From the NCBI GenBank assembly GCA_015832175.1, contig WJXW01000010.1, forward strand, positions 1,798,001 through 1,862,000: a stretch of 64,000 bases of DNA, read 5' to 3'. A program made the position numbers and the translations under genes. The notes under the pieces are model-generated. The model worked only from the letters and a program-made list of their open reading frames with translations. It was not told the origin of the DNA and ran no database searches. This stretch comes from Paraphaeosphaeria minitans. Its lineage: Eukaryota; Ascomycota; Dothideomycetes; Pleosporales; Didymosphaeriaceae. Of this stretch, positions 12,862 through 23,079 are shown one piece after another; position 1 is the first letter of the stretch, and each line of letters starts with the position of its first letter.

Positions 12862-13099
12862 TATCTATATAGTTTATCGTACAAGTAGCACTAGGTAAAG
12901 TAGGGGCCTGCCCACTTATAGGGACCTGCACAAGGACCCACTACTTAGGTTAGCGCTAAGAGGTAGAGACTTTATAAAGCCCTTAGTGCCCCTTTATACA
13001 ATAGATAAGACGTAATTAATTAAACCTACTTCTTACCCTTTACACAATAGTATACTATTAACCCTTAAATGCTTAATTGCAGATTGAGCCAAACTAATA
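12862..13099 (+). repeat. Copia-1 copy A 3' LTR (238 bp)
   Basis: This 238-bp sequence is also present at 18,979-19,216, 50,508-50,745 and 57,523-57,760. The terminal TG and CA are both RIP-changed here (TA and TA). The 5 bp after it are TATAG; the partner duplication lies outside the window. Confidence 0.95.
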
Positions 13100-14071
13100 T
13101 ATAGTATTAATAGTTTCTATAGTATACAGATAATCTAGATAAGGAGGAAGTTTTTACCTATAAGGTTTATAAGCTTTAGGAATAGGTAGAATAGCGTTTT
13201 TATAAAGGAGATTAGTATAATATTCTTAAGAGTAATGTTATCCTACCTATCCTTTAGGACTATATAGACGATAGCACATAAAGAGCCGTATAATATTTAC
13301 TCTTATTTGTCCTAAATATACGCTATAAACAATCTACGCTTCTTAACTATAAGCTAGCTCTTTACCTATAAAAATCGCCTAATACTAAGACTAATACCTA
13401 GTAAAATTTTCCTATATTCTACTACTCTATGCATAGTCTTTTGCACCTACTACTTTTTAAACGCTCTAGTAACCTTTATTTACCTACTACCCTTTAGTAA
13501 GTCTATAACTAATAGCTAGCTAATATACAGCGCTCTATTATACTAAGTATAGTTATGTACTTAGCATAGCTATTAATTCCTTTAAAAGCGATAAACCTAT
13601 AAAAGGATATACGTAGTGTAGAAGAAAACACGCTTTTCTCTTATCTATATACTCTTCTTATAAATAGCGCTCTCTTAGCTTTAATGCCAGTACACTAGAT
13701 TATCTATTAGCTTCTATAGATATAGCGTTAACGCTACTAATATCCTTACTATCTTTATTACAACTCTTTACTAAACCACTTTTAACACTAACTTATATTT
13801 TAACACTAACTTACACGTTAATACTAACTTACACTTTAACACTAACTTACACTTTAATATATAGTTTATAAGCTCTTCTAGAGGCATTTAGATTACTACC
13901 CTAACTATTATTTTATTAAATAGGTCTTACGCTGTAACCACTATCTAGAGTTCTATTGCCATAACCACCTTTACCTAGAATCTGTCTAGTACTACCAGCT
14001 ATATAATAGCTAATAACTACGTCTATAATTATGTATATATAACGTATAGCATCTACTTCTTAGTAACCTAT
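13100..14071. other. Unassigned RIP-mutated sequence
   Basis: I do not recognise this stretch. A plus-strand frame from about 13,140 to 13,720 is interrupted mainly by TAA/TAG and could be a decayed coding region, but nothing in it matches a family I know. It contains an 18-bp tandem array at 13,782-13,857. Confidence 0.5.
13782..13857. repeat. 18-bp tandem repeat, four units
   Basis: Four consecutive units begin at 13,782, 13,800, 13,818 and 13,836 with consensus TTAACACTAACTTACACT. Differences between units are C/T or at the last three bases. A length divisible by three is compatible with an origin inside a coding frame (six residues per unit). Confidence 0.9.
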
Positions 14072-14482
14072 TATTAAATCCAAGAGGGTAGCTAGTCCTA
14101 AAGGGTTGAGGTTAGTTCTTAGGCAGGAGTACTTACAGAAGGTAAAAGGTCTTCTTAATATATTAGTATCTTAATAAAGTGTAATAAGTTAATAATTTGG
14201 TCTGCTAGAATCTAAACAATAGATTGATAAACAGATTAAATATAAGTATAGAGGTCTATTCTTGCGTTTCTATATACTAAGGCTACTCTACTACTTAGTG
14301 CCTCTAAGTAACTAAGCGTATTACGTAACCTACTTAGCTACTTAGGGCTCCTCAGCGGCTAAGCGTATTATATAATCTAATCTAAGCCTCTTAGCGTTTC
14401 TTTGTTACGTCTGTAACCCTATCGTCGCTTTATTATACCTTTATAAGCGCCTAACTCCCACATTACTATCTGGTTCGTAACA
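14072..14482 (-). repeat. G1-family solo LTR (411 bp, variant B)
   Basis: It is flanked by CCTAT at 14,067-14,071 and 14,483-14,487, with no internal region beside it, so it is a solo LTR left by LTR-LTR recombination. The first roughly 215 bp on the plus strand match the G1 LTRs; the remainder matches only the G1-c LTR at 48,036-48,445 (reverse orientation) and lacks the 17-bp array of variant A. Confidence 0.92.
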
Positions 14483-14599
14483 CCTATACCTACCTTAAAG
14501 GTATTAAACTAAGTATTAGTCTTTAATAGCCCTATAACTTCTAGTAATAATAAATTTAACAATAGAGCTATTACTACTAAGGATTTTACAATTACTAAT

Positions 14600-15250
14600 A
14601 ATTAAGCTAATTAGTAGAATAATCCCACTTACCTACCTATGGATCTAATAGCCCTAAACTTCCTGTAAGAGGCTACACTTTTCCTAGATGAAAGTGTATA
14701 TATATCTAATTTCTATACTAAACTTAATTAGATATAATTAACTATCTGTCTTACTTATAACCGCAGGTAGTTCTATCTAGATATTATTTAAGGGGAATAT
14801 GCAGACTATTAAAAAGATTAAAATAAATTTAGTGGCGCTAATTTTGTGCTACTTTATAGAGCTAAAAATAACATAGATCTTAGCCTATTACCTCTATTAT
14901 TACTACCCCTTACTAATATAGAGGAATGCCTACTTACACGTATTTAAGTTATAATAGAGGTTTATATATAGTAGGGCGCCTAATACTACTATAAAGGTTA
15001 TATCTGCAATTTTACAGTTAATACTGTAATACCTTTTACTTAACTCCCTTATCTACTATAATAAGTAGAGATTATTATTCTAAAGCCTATCTAGATATAT
15101 AGTAATAATCCTAATTAAGTTAACTAGTAATTTTAGAAAAACTACTAAGTGCAGCGATATATAGTGTAAATTTAGTTATTGTTCCTAATTATAAACTACT
15201 TACAATACTATAATATTATTCTTAATTATAATGTGCTTACATTATAGTAT
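14600..15250 (+). pseudogene. Helitron Rep/helicase N-terminal part, first fragment
   Basis: A plus-strand frame resembles the region upstream of the Rep domain in fungal Helitron proteins. Two CxxC-type pairs are visible at 14,747-14,758 and 14,798-14,809, with three of the four cysteines read as Tyr, separated by an Arg-Arg-(stop)-Phe stretch as in the zinc-binding segment of these proteins. A Leu-Thr-x-Ile-Glu-Glu-Cys-Leu motif follows at about 14,910-14,945, then a segment with the Leu-Pro-Tyr-Leu and Ile-Ile-Leu-Lys-Pro pattern near 15,045-15,090. The frame stops at the insertion of the LTR element at 15,251 and resumes at 21,380. Helitron ends are not visible, so autonomy and boundaries are unknown. 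Confidence 0.7.
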
Positions 15251-15460
15251 TATAGGTGAGTTTATCTTAAGTAAGTAATATAAAAGATCCTATCTAAAAT
15301 CTATAATATAAATCCAACTACTCTAATTATTTATTAGGTCTCTTTATATCTTATTAAGTTATCTTTTTTTTTCTCTATTTCCTAGTTAGCTATCTTAAAC
15401 AACAGCTAATTAGCCCTATGTTTCTCTAACTCTCTATTATAGGCTAACCTTTATACTACA
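15251..15460 (-). repeat. Left LTR of the unclassified element (210 bp)
   Basis: It matches 21,162-21,379 over its whole length, for example the block ending GGCTAACCTTTAYACTACA. It is more heavily RIP-mutated than the right copy and has a short internal deletion. Confidence 0.85.
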
Positions 15461-15542
15461 TTTTCCTCCCTCTCTTTAAGGCTTAGTCCCTTAAGCCTAC
15501 TACCTTACTACCCTTTTAATACCTTATTAGTAGTTCCCTCCT

Positions 15543-15850
15543 AGACCTATAATTTTCTTAATCCTTAGCTAGCAACCCTTACTTAATTATTCTACCTACT
15601 AATCTATTGCCTATCTGCTACTTATGTCCCTATAATTAAAGTTGTTTAATATTTCTTTATATATTAGGCAGCAACGTAGCGTTAGTCTAATTCTAGGCCT
15701 ATAATTTTACTTTAGCCTCTAGCTAACTAACTATGCCTAATTATTCTAACTACTAACTTATCGCCCTCTTACTACTTATATCCCTATAATTAAAGTTATT
15801 TGTATGCCTCTTAGTATATTAGATAGTAATATTACAGTACTATCTTCTTA
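15543..15850. repeat. Tandem duplication of about 153 bp
   Basis: Two diverged units start at about 15,543 and 15,695. Shared anchors are RGRCCTATAATTTT and TCCCTATAATTAAAGTT, the latter at 15,627 and 15,781, giving a period of 152-154 bp. It lies just inside the left LTR. Confidence 0.8.
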
Positions 15851-18800
15851 TAAACGCTTCTACTAATCTACTTAAGTGGCCTACGCTTAATTTTTAGAGT
15901 ATATAACCTTAGGATTTCTTCCGCTCTATCTTTTTTCTAATCTTTACTCCTACTCTCCTCCCTCTCTTTTAGTCCTTCTAATACCTATTTAATAACTCTA
16001 CTATAGTTATAGCTATAGTTAACTATATTCTAAGTAGAATAGCTACTTCGAGTACTAGTGGTAGGAAGGGTAGTAATAACCTAAATAAGTGTAGCCCTAC
16101 TAGTAATATAAAGGCGGATCTCTTTATTTACCTTTCTAAGTCTACTAAGGAGTATATTATTAAGTAGTGTATATTATTTAAAAATCTTTTATATTCTATT
16201 ACTAACCTTCCTAGTAAAGGCGAGGGCTAATTAGTGCATAAACTACAATTTTCTACGTAAACTAGCTTACTTTATTTATAGCCTAGGCATATAAGGTGTT
16301 ATCCTAGGTTTAATTCTTTACACTACTAGCGTTTATAAAAATAATAACTATTTAGACCTTACTATTTAGCACTTTAATATTAGTAATACTAAAGCGGAGA
16401 CTATTATTAAGTTTTTTAGCTTAGGCACTAAGGAGGCTCTATTAAAGCGTAGATACTATAATACTAACATTAATATAGGGATCTAGTATACTACTACCTC
16501 TTTTTATTTTCCTCTTTCTTCTCTAATTAACTATTACTACACCTACTACTAAAAAAAGAGCAGAAAGAGTAAGCTTTATTTTAGTAGTAAATATAGCGTT
16601 TCCTATTTAAAAAGTAAGCTACTAAACTAGAAAGAGTGTAATAAATACTAGATAAATAGTAACTATACCTCTTACTTTTTTTATTATAACTTCTAGTCCT
16701 AATTCCCTATCGCCTAAGCTAATATCTCTTTTCTTTTAGGTAAGCTAGCTAACCCTAGCACTAGTCCTTCTATAGATAATATTATTTTAGCTGCTAATAT
16801 TCTTTCTATTAGTATAACCTACTTTTAGACTCTTTTTAGTTGCACTTCTAAGGCTATTTCTACCCTTAATACTCCTATTTCTAGGGAGCCTATAGAACCC
16901 TAATATACTATTACTATAAACTATAGTTCTCTTTATTTAGCAGCCTTTTAAAATTATTTCTAGACGTCTTCTAGAGGTTCCCTTTAGTCTCCTTCTAGTA
17001 GTACTTTATTATTTTAGGGTTTTAGTCCTCTAGCTTAAGGGGTTCTTATTCTAGCTCTAATTATAGGTTACCTAATCCTAGATTACTTATGCGCCTAGAT
17101 TCTTTTACTAGAAAGAATACTCCTTTTTAGCCTTAGCTATTCTCTTAGTTTACTTATTTCTAGTATTCTTATTCTTATTCTCTTCTACCTTATTAGTAAT
17201 TTCTTAATTAGGCTATCTAAAATTATGCTAGATCTCTTCTTTAGTCTAAGATAACTAGGGCCTTTAGCTCTATAGAGCCCTAAATCCTAGATACTTATTA
17301 GTTTAGCTGCTACTATAGAGATAATATTACTATTAATAATAAAAAAGATAATAATTAGTGCCCTAATATATCTTTAGCTAGCAACTAGGTGTTTTCTATT
17401 TCTTTTTCCTATACTATCTACCTATTATTTTTATTCTTCTGTGTTAATTTTTCTAAAATCCTATTAAGTACTTTACTTCTACTATTCTTCCTTCCTCTTT
17501 TTTACTAACTGCCTATAGTTAGCTTTCCTAATTCTGTATTAGAAAAGAATTAGGCTAATTCAATATAATATTAGACTCTAAGGTAGATATATCTTAGCCT
17601 ATATTAAAATCCAATACTTCTACTCTCTTTAAAATAACTACCTTTAGTAAATTGCCTCTTGTCTATATAGGTGGTATAATAGCCTATTAGAGTTCCTTCT
17701 TTTACTCTACCACTCTAGTTCTTATAAAGTTATTTTTAACTTCTAAGCTAGAATTACTGTGCTCTTTTCTCTCTTTAACCTCTTAATACTATAGTGGCTT
17801 TAGCGGCTTTAGTATAGGGGTCTAAGAGTTAATTAGAAAGTACTTAAGTATAATCTTTATCCTTCCCTTTAGTAGCTCTCTAATACTATATTAGATACTC
17901 TATACAGCGTTGCTTTATATAATCTAGTGTAGGCTAGGGCCAACTTCTCTATTATTACTTCTAATAGGATAGCAGGTTCTTAAGGGTAGTCCTAACTCTG
18001 TTTTTCTATTAAAATGTATATTTACTATGTCCTTATAAAAACATTTCCTAATTTACTCTTGCCTAATTAGTTATTAGGCTCCTTTAACTTTCTAGATAGT
18101 ACTTACTAGGCCTTTAAATACACTTTATCCTAAGAAAATATTAATTTAATAGTAATACCTCTTACCTCTTAGATTAGCGCTTTTATTAGAATAGAATTAG
18201 TATTTAGAGTATTAATAAGTGTAACTAGGTCTTTATCTAATAAAGAAGCGGAGGCTATTTAAGTACCCTTTTTTCTACTAGTAGCCTTAGCTTCTAGTAT
18301 AGCTTAGATAATACTCTCCTCTATTATTTTAGTAGGTTTAGAAGCCCTTTAGTTTATATCTATAACTACTACTTACAGCACTAATTTATTATTATTAATT
18401 ACTAGCAGAGGAGATTCTAGGCGGAATTCTCTAATATAGCTAGGGATTAATCCTAACCCTTCTTTTCTAAAGGTTTCTTATTTGAGCCACTAACACTAGT
18501 TTACTCACTCTAGCCCCTACAATCCTTTTAATACCTAGTTAGTTTTATTATTCCTATAAGCTCTTTTCTACTACCCTAGTCCTAGTAGTATTTACTTCTT
18601 TAGTTATATTAACTTCTTTAGATAAGTAAAAGACCTTTAATAGGGTAGTGTAGAAGGCTTTAGCCTTTTTTATTACTTTTATCTCTAGCTCCTAGTCTCC
18701 CTACTTACTACTTATTAACCTAAAATATAATTAGCCTAATTTGTGTTTAAGATTAGTAGAGGCTTTTTTACCCTCTAGGCCTAGCACCTAGCTAAAATTC

Positions 18801-18978
18801 TTCTCTAAATCCTTATTAGTGACGTTAAAATACTATTTAATCTTCCTAAGTAGGTACTAGAGCTGCGCATCTCCCTAGGAGTGGGGTATAGGCCCCCTAA
18901 ATTTCTTTATTTAAAGGTGTTTTAGGCTATAGTAAAAGTTAAAAAACTAGCTATTAGTGTTAAAGATTTTATAGTACT

Positions 18979-19216
18979 TGTCTGTACAGTTTATCGTACA
19001 AATAGCACTGAGTGAAATAGGGGCCTACCTACCGATAAGGACCCGCACAAGGACCCACTGGTTAGGTCAGCGCCAAGAGGCAGAGACTTCATAAGGTCCT
19101 CAGTGCCCCTTTGTACGAAAGACCAGACGTAATTAATTAAACCTACTTCTCACCCTTTGCACGATAGTATACTATTAACCCTCAAATGCTTAATTACAGA
19201 TTAAGCCAAACCAACA
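18979..19216 (+). repeat. Copia-1 solo LTR (238 bp)
   Basis: A full-length 238-bp Copia-1 LTR begins TGTCTGTACAG and ends CCAAACCAACA, with identical 5-bp flanks GTACT at 18,974-18,978 and 19,217-19,221. No internal sequence adjoins it. It is visibly less RIP-mutated than the surrounding element, so it entered later or was mutated in fewer cycles. Confidence 0.95.
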
Positions 19217-19522
19217 GTACTAACCTTTTTTAATAAGGCCTTAGCGCTAGGGGCAGTTCTTTACAATATATCTAGTCTTTCTATAGGTCCTATAAGTCTA
19301 GGCTTAGTATTCCTAATCGCGAATTACCTAAGTACCTGCACTAGGGTTTATAATTAGGTTGTAGAAGCTCCTTAATAACCTATTATTACGTTCTATATAA
19401 AGGGTTAGCCCTATAAGCTTATTAAAAGTGTATTAGTTATTTACTAGCTTATTAAGAATAAGACTAGTAGTAGAAGGCATAAAAGCCTTCTATTACCTAT
19501 ATTGTTCTATAGTAAGGGTAAG

Positions 19523-19648
19523 TCCTCCTATCTTTATAATAACCTCTTAGACTTACGTATCTACTTCTTCCTTATAATCGTTATTTCCTCCTATCTTTAT
19601 AATAACCTCTTCGACTTATATATCTACTTCTTCCTTATAATCTTTGTT
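19523..19648. repeat. 63-bp tandem duplication
   Basis: Two units begin at 19,523 and 19,586, each starting TCCTCCTATCTTTATAATAA. The length is exactly 21 codons. On the minus strand it would give an acidic Glu/Asp-rich repeat; on the plus strand a Ser/Thr/Pro-rich one. Confidence 0.88.
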
Positions 19649-20727
19649 TCTTCCTATTCTTATTTCCTCCTGTAACTTAAAGAACTTTCTAGGTAGTAGA
19701 ATAAGTAAAATTACTAGCAAAATAGCTTTAGAATAAGCTAGATTTATAGTAACCTATCTCTTCTCCTACTATATAGCCCTAATTACCTTATTCTAGTCTC
19801 TACACTAGCGAAAGAATTTTTACATTTCTTACACCTAATAGGTGTTTATATTACCTCTTCTTAGGCGACTCTCTATTAGTATTCTATATATAACTATAGT
19901 CTTATTGTCTTAGCTAAGACCTCTAAAGAAAAGAGTTCCTACTTCTATCTGTATAATATATAATTAAGTAAAGGTTGCTTAGGTATAGCTATTAAACTTA
20001 TAGAAATAGTTACTTAGTGTAATCGGCTATTAGGTTACTTTATTAAGCTAGCTCTTAAGGTAGGCTTTAATTTATTTTTAGTACTCTAAGTCTATTAATA
20101 AGTGCTTAAAGTAAAGTATTTTTTAGAAGTCTTCCTAGTTAACTAAAGCGCTTCTATAGGCTAGCAGCTTCATAATATCCCTTTAGTAGGTGCCTAAGTA
20201 GAAGTAAAGTAGCTTTTATTTCTTAAGCTCCTTACTCTACCCTACTTCTTCTGCTTAAAGGTTATAGTCTTCTAGAAAGGTATTAATATTAATACTACTA
20301 AAGTTTAGTGCGTTACTATTATTTAGGTTTAGAGTAAACTAAGCTATATTTCTCTTCTAAAGGAAGACTTCTTCTATTTCTAGTTCTCTATCTTTAAACT
20401 ATTTTCTTTTATCTATATCTTTTAAAAGGTAATTAGTAATACCTTAGCTTATCTAACTAGTGCTGCTCTTAGCAGGGGTAGTTAGATAAATAGGGTTATT
20501 ATAAAACTTATACAACTTTATTTTATCTATTCTTTATTTTTCTTCTATTCTCTACTTCTTTTTATGCTAGTTTTCTGTTGGCGATTTAGCTTTAGGTATA
20601 TAGATAATAATCTTACTTAATAGAATTTTACTACTAATACTTTACTTCCCCTTTTATCCCTAACTTAATTGTTACTTAGACTAGAATTATTTAGGGTCTA
20701 TTATATTTACTCTTTCTAGGAGTCTAG

Positions 20728-21065
20728 TAGCTACTTAAAGGTCCTCTAGTCTATTGCTCTTTCTATCTAATAGCTACTTAAAAGTCTATTAGTCTATTGT
20801 TATTTTGTTCCTAGGTAACTAATAACTACTTAAAAGTCTATATAGTCTATACTAGCACTAGATAGCTACTTAAAAGTCTATTAGTATGTTGTTTTATTTC
20901 TAGGTAATTAGTAACTATTTAAAAGTCCATTAATTTGTCTGTCTAGGTAACTAATAACTACTTAAATGTCTATATAGTCTATCTATCTATATATCTAATA
21001 GCTGCTCGAAAGTCTATTAGTCTTATTACTCTATTCCTAGCTATTTAGTAGCTACTTAAAAGTCT
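20728..21065. repeat. Degenerate minisatellite, eight units of 40-52 bp
   Basis: The core TARCTACTTAAAAGTCTAT recurs at 20,728, 20,771, 20,823, 20,863, 20,912, 20,955, 20,999 and 21,049. Spacing is irregular and the linker varies. It lies next to the presumed 5' LTR of the unclassified element, where a gag-like or leader region would be expected. Confidence 0.88.
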
Positions 21066-21161
21066 ACTAAATAGCTTCTATTAGTTCTCTAAATACTTAT
21101 TACTATACTTCTCTACATCCTTTTAAAAGCAGCCCTATATCCCTTACTAAAAATATAGTGT

Positions 21162-21379
21162 TGTAGTGCGTTTGCCTTAAGTAAGGAATATAAAAGAATA
21201 AGTTAAGTTATCCTATCTAAAATCTATTATATAAATCTAACTACTCTAATTATCTATTAGGTCTCTTCGTGTCTTGTCTGGTTCTCGTTTTCTCTGTTCC
21301 CTAGTTAGCTATCTTAAACGACAGCTAATTGGCCCTATGTTTCTCTAACTCTCTATTATAGGCTAACCTTTACACTACA
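21162..21379 (-). repeat. Right LTR of the unclassified element (218 bp)
   Basis: It is the partner of 15,251-15,460. It begins TGTAGTGCG and ends CACTACA, keeping intact TG and CA termini. It retains more CpG and CpA than the left copy. Confidence 0.87.
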
Positions 21380-21840
21380 GCATCGCTCCCTCTTAATATT
21401 TCTATAGAGTAGGACTTAGAGGTTATTTATTCTCTACCTAACATCTCTATAAGTTTTTCTACCACTAATACCTCGCCTAATACTAGCACTTAGACTAGAT
21501 CTAGCGCTATACACTTATCTGTATCTACTATAATAGAGAAGAATATACTAGCTAATTATAGTAAGATAAAGAAGCTCTAGATAACACTAACTATAAAACT
21601 CCTAAGGTGTCTACTATCCCTAATCTTAGAGTAGATACTCTAGAGTTTAAGGCTCTTCGCGCTTAAATTTAATCTTACACAAATATAGTATACCTTTCTA
21701 TAGGTGTAGTACGAGCTACACCTATTAGTAACATAATAACTAAAAATTAAGGGTAATATTATATATTAAAGTAATATTAAAGTGAGTTTTTCATTATGAG
21801 CCTATCTAATAAACTTTACGTGGATTAGCATTATATTTTA
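21380..21840 (+). pseudogene. Helitron Rep/helicase, second fragment
   Basis: The Helitron-like frame resumes after the LTR element. The clearest part is about 21,590-21,770, where a plus-strand frame reads Pro-Asn-Leu-Arg, then Glu-Phe-Lys-Ala-Leu-Arg-Ala, then Arg-Ala-Thr-Pro-Ile-Ser, the pattern that precedes the Rep-associated region in fungal Helitron proteins. Frames are shifted at least once. The sequence becomes unrecognisable near 21,840, where LTR-like repeats begin. The Rep HUH motif and helicase domain are not present in this window. Confidence 0.62.
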
Positions 21841-21844
21841 TACT

Positions 21845-22050
21845 TACTAGTCCTATGCGTCCTAGAGTCCTATACGTTCTAAAGTCCTATACGTCCTAAA
21901 GTCCTGTGTGGGCCTATGGTCTATATAGTCCTAGGATCTATAGAACGCGTAACCTAGGTTATGTGTCTAATTAGTTATCTAATTATAACGCATTAGTAGT
22001 TAAGAAGTATAATAAGTGCTAGTTATACTACCCTAAGTAGCTAGATGGTA
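21845..22050 (-). repeat. Diverged G1-type LTR fragment
   Basis: It contains three units of the CCTATACGTCCTAGAGT type (21,850-21,905) followed by a GTGTGGG and a TCCTAGGATC block in the order seen in the variant A G1 LTR. The flanks diverge and no TG/CA ends or duplication could be placed, so it is a fragment or a distant variant. Confidence 0.55.
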
Positions 22051-22550
22051 AGAAATTAATATAATATAATATATTAACTTTATAGTAGGTAATATAAGTT
22101 TATATATTATAGGGATTTTAGATATATTTCTTTCTTAATACTAGCTAGTTATCTATATAGTTTTAAAAGTACTATTTTATAGAATAAAAATAGCTCTATA
22201 ACTAAATTACGTATTATAACTCTAAATAGTGCATTTTAAAGAGCTTTTTTTTCTATATCTTATATATTTCTTAGCACTTACATAAAAATACTAGGCGTGC
22301 TAGGCGTACTAGGCGTGCTAAGTATAGTAGAAATATACTAGGCGTACTAAGCATAATAGAAACATACTAGGTAGGGTAGGCATACCTAGCCTACCTACGT
22401 ATCTAGACCTACCTACTAGGTATACCCGCCCTACCTACCTACCTAAGCCTACCCTTTGTAGTACACCTACCCAGCCTATAGTGTAAATAATATAGGATTC
22501 TACTAGGCGTCTAGTATAAGCCCTATATATAGAATCTATATACTACACAT
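22051..22550. other. Unassigned AT-rich stretch with short CTAGGCGTR and CCTA-type repeats
   Basis: No gene is supported here. A 9-bp unit CTAGGCGTR repeats three times at 22,291-22,317 and returns near 22,350. From 22,355 to 22,465 the sequence is dominated by TAGG/CCTA tetranucleotides in both orientations, which could fold as a hairpin. Confidence 0.6.
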
Positions 22551-22559
22551 GCTAAATCT

Positions 22560-22862
22560 TTTTAAACTTTTAATATTTCGCGATATACTATTACTATTAT
22601 ATATTTACTTATTATTAATAGTTATAAGAGCTATAACTTACTTAAATCCTAGTAGTACTGTAAAGATAATAAAATTATTACTTTTTATATACTTTTATAT
22701 TTATCGCACCTCCTATAGCCACTAGATATAGGCTGTTTTGCGCTTCTTAAAATGGGGTATAGGTAATAAGCTAAAGATCTAATACCTAACTATATTAACT
22801 ATATTACTAAAATTAACTTTCTATTTTATTTTATTACTACTTTTAAGGCGGTAATTACTAAA
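22560..22862 (+). pseudogene. pogo/Fot-type transposase (DDE superfamily), part 1
   Basis: Within one plus frame (22,617-22,862), four landmarks of fungal pogo-type transposases occur in order: the Asp-Gly-His-Glu-Ser-His catalytic block at 22,617-22,634 with each change explicable by RIP (Asp to Asn, Gly to Ser, His to Tyr, Glu to Lys); a Tyr-Cys-Lys-Asp stretch; Ser-His-Leu-Leu-(stop)-Pro-Leu-Asp at 22,704-22,727; and Gly-Cys-Phe-Ala-Leu-Leu-Lys followed by Tyr-Ile-Asn-Tyr-Ile-Thr-Lys. The frame is cut at 22,862 by G2 and resumes in the same frame at 30,068. The N-terminal DNA-binding part and first catalytic Asp were not found. Confidence 0.88.
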
Positions 22863-23054
22863 TATAATAGGCTAGGGCTATGCCCTAGCCTTTAGAAGGA
22901 TCTTAAGGAAAGGAACTGCCCTAAAGAAGTGGACCTACTAAGGAAAACTCTTCTTATAAGTGGCACACCCCCCTATAGAGACTTAATACCTAGAATTTAT
23001 TTTTTACATTTAGCACTTATAGTTCTGTTCACTCTCTAAAGCTAGCCTATAACA
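22863..23054 (+). repeat. G2 5' LTR (192 bp)
   Basis: It matches 29,871-30,062 at identical length and with few differences, including a long conserved block around GGACCTACTAAGGAAAACTC. The initial TG reads TA; the end is ACA. Confidence 0.95.
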
Positions 23055-23079
23055 TTAAATTCTAGGTCTTCTAGAAAAG

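Larger units (their letters stand above)
1..13099 (+). mobile_element. Copia-1 copy A (Ty1/copia LTR retrotransposon), left end outside window, split by G1-a
   Basis: Position 1 aligns with 51,334 of the second copy (50,508-57,760), so about 826 bp, including the 5' LTR, lie left of the window. The element carries gag, protease, integrase, reverse transcriptase and RNase H in plus order, a second frame downstream, and a 238-bp 3' LTR ending at 13,099. A complete gypsy element plus one 5-bp target duplication (2,050-8,740) interrupts it inside the region between protease and integrase. RIP is much heavier than in copy B: most CpA and CpG of copy B read TpA here. Removing the insertion leaves a length close to that of copy B, so no other large indel is expected. 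Confidence 0.93.
15251..21379 (-). mobile_element. Unclassified LTR element (6.1 kb) without recognisable pol
   Basis: Two related terminal repeats (15,251-15,460 and 21,162-21,379) bracket it, with a likely 4-bp duplication GTAT/GCAT at 15,247-15,250 and 21,380-21,383. A purine tract on the minus strand directly inside the left repeat (about 15,461-15,477) is placed like a polypurine tract, so the element probably reads on the minus strand. The longest minus-strand frames, about 17.5-18.9 kb, are Leu/Ile/Lys-rich and unrecognised. I found no RT, integrase or zinc-knuckle motif in either direction, although RIP may hide them. It may be a large non-autonomous LTR element. A Copia-1 solo LTR lies inside it. 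Confidence 0.7.

Noticed and set aside
16040..17450. Plus-strand Ser/Pro/Thr-rich frame in the unclassified LTR element
   Set aside because: RIP leaves long pseudo-frames on both strands; the polypurine tract and minus-strand frames favour the opposite orientation. Kept only as uncertainty.
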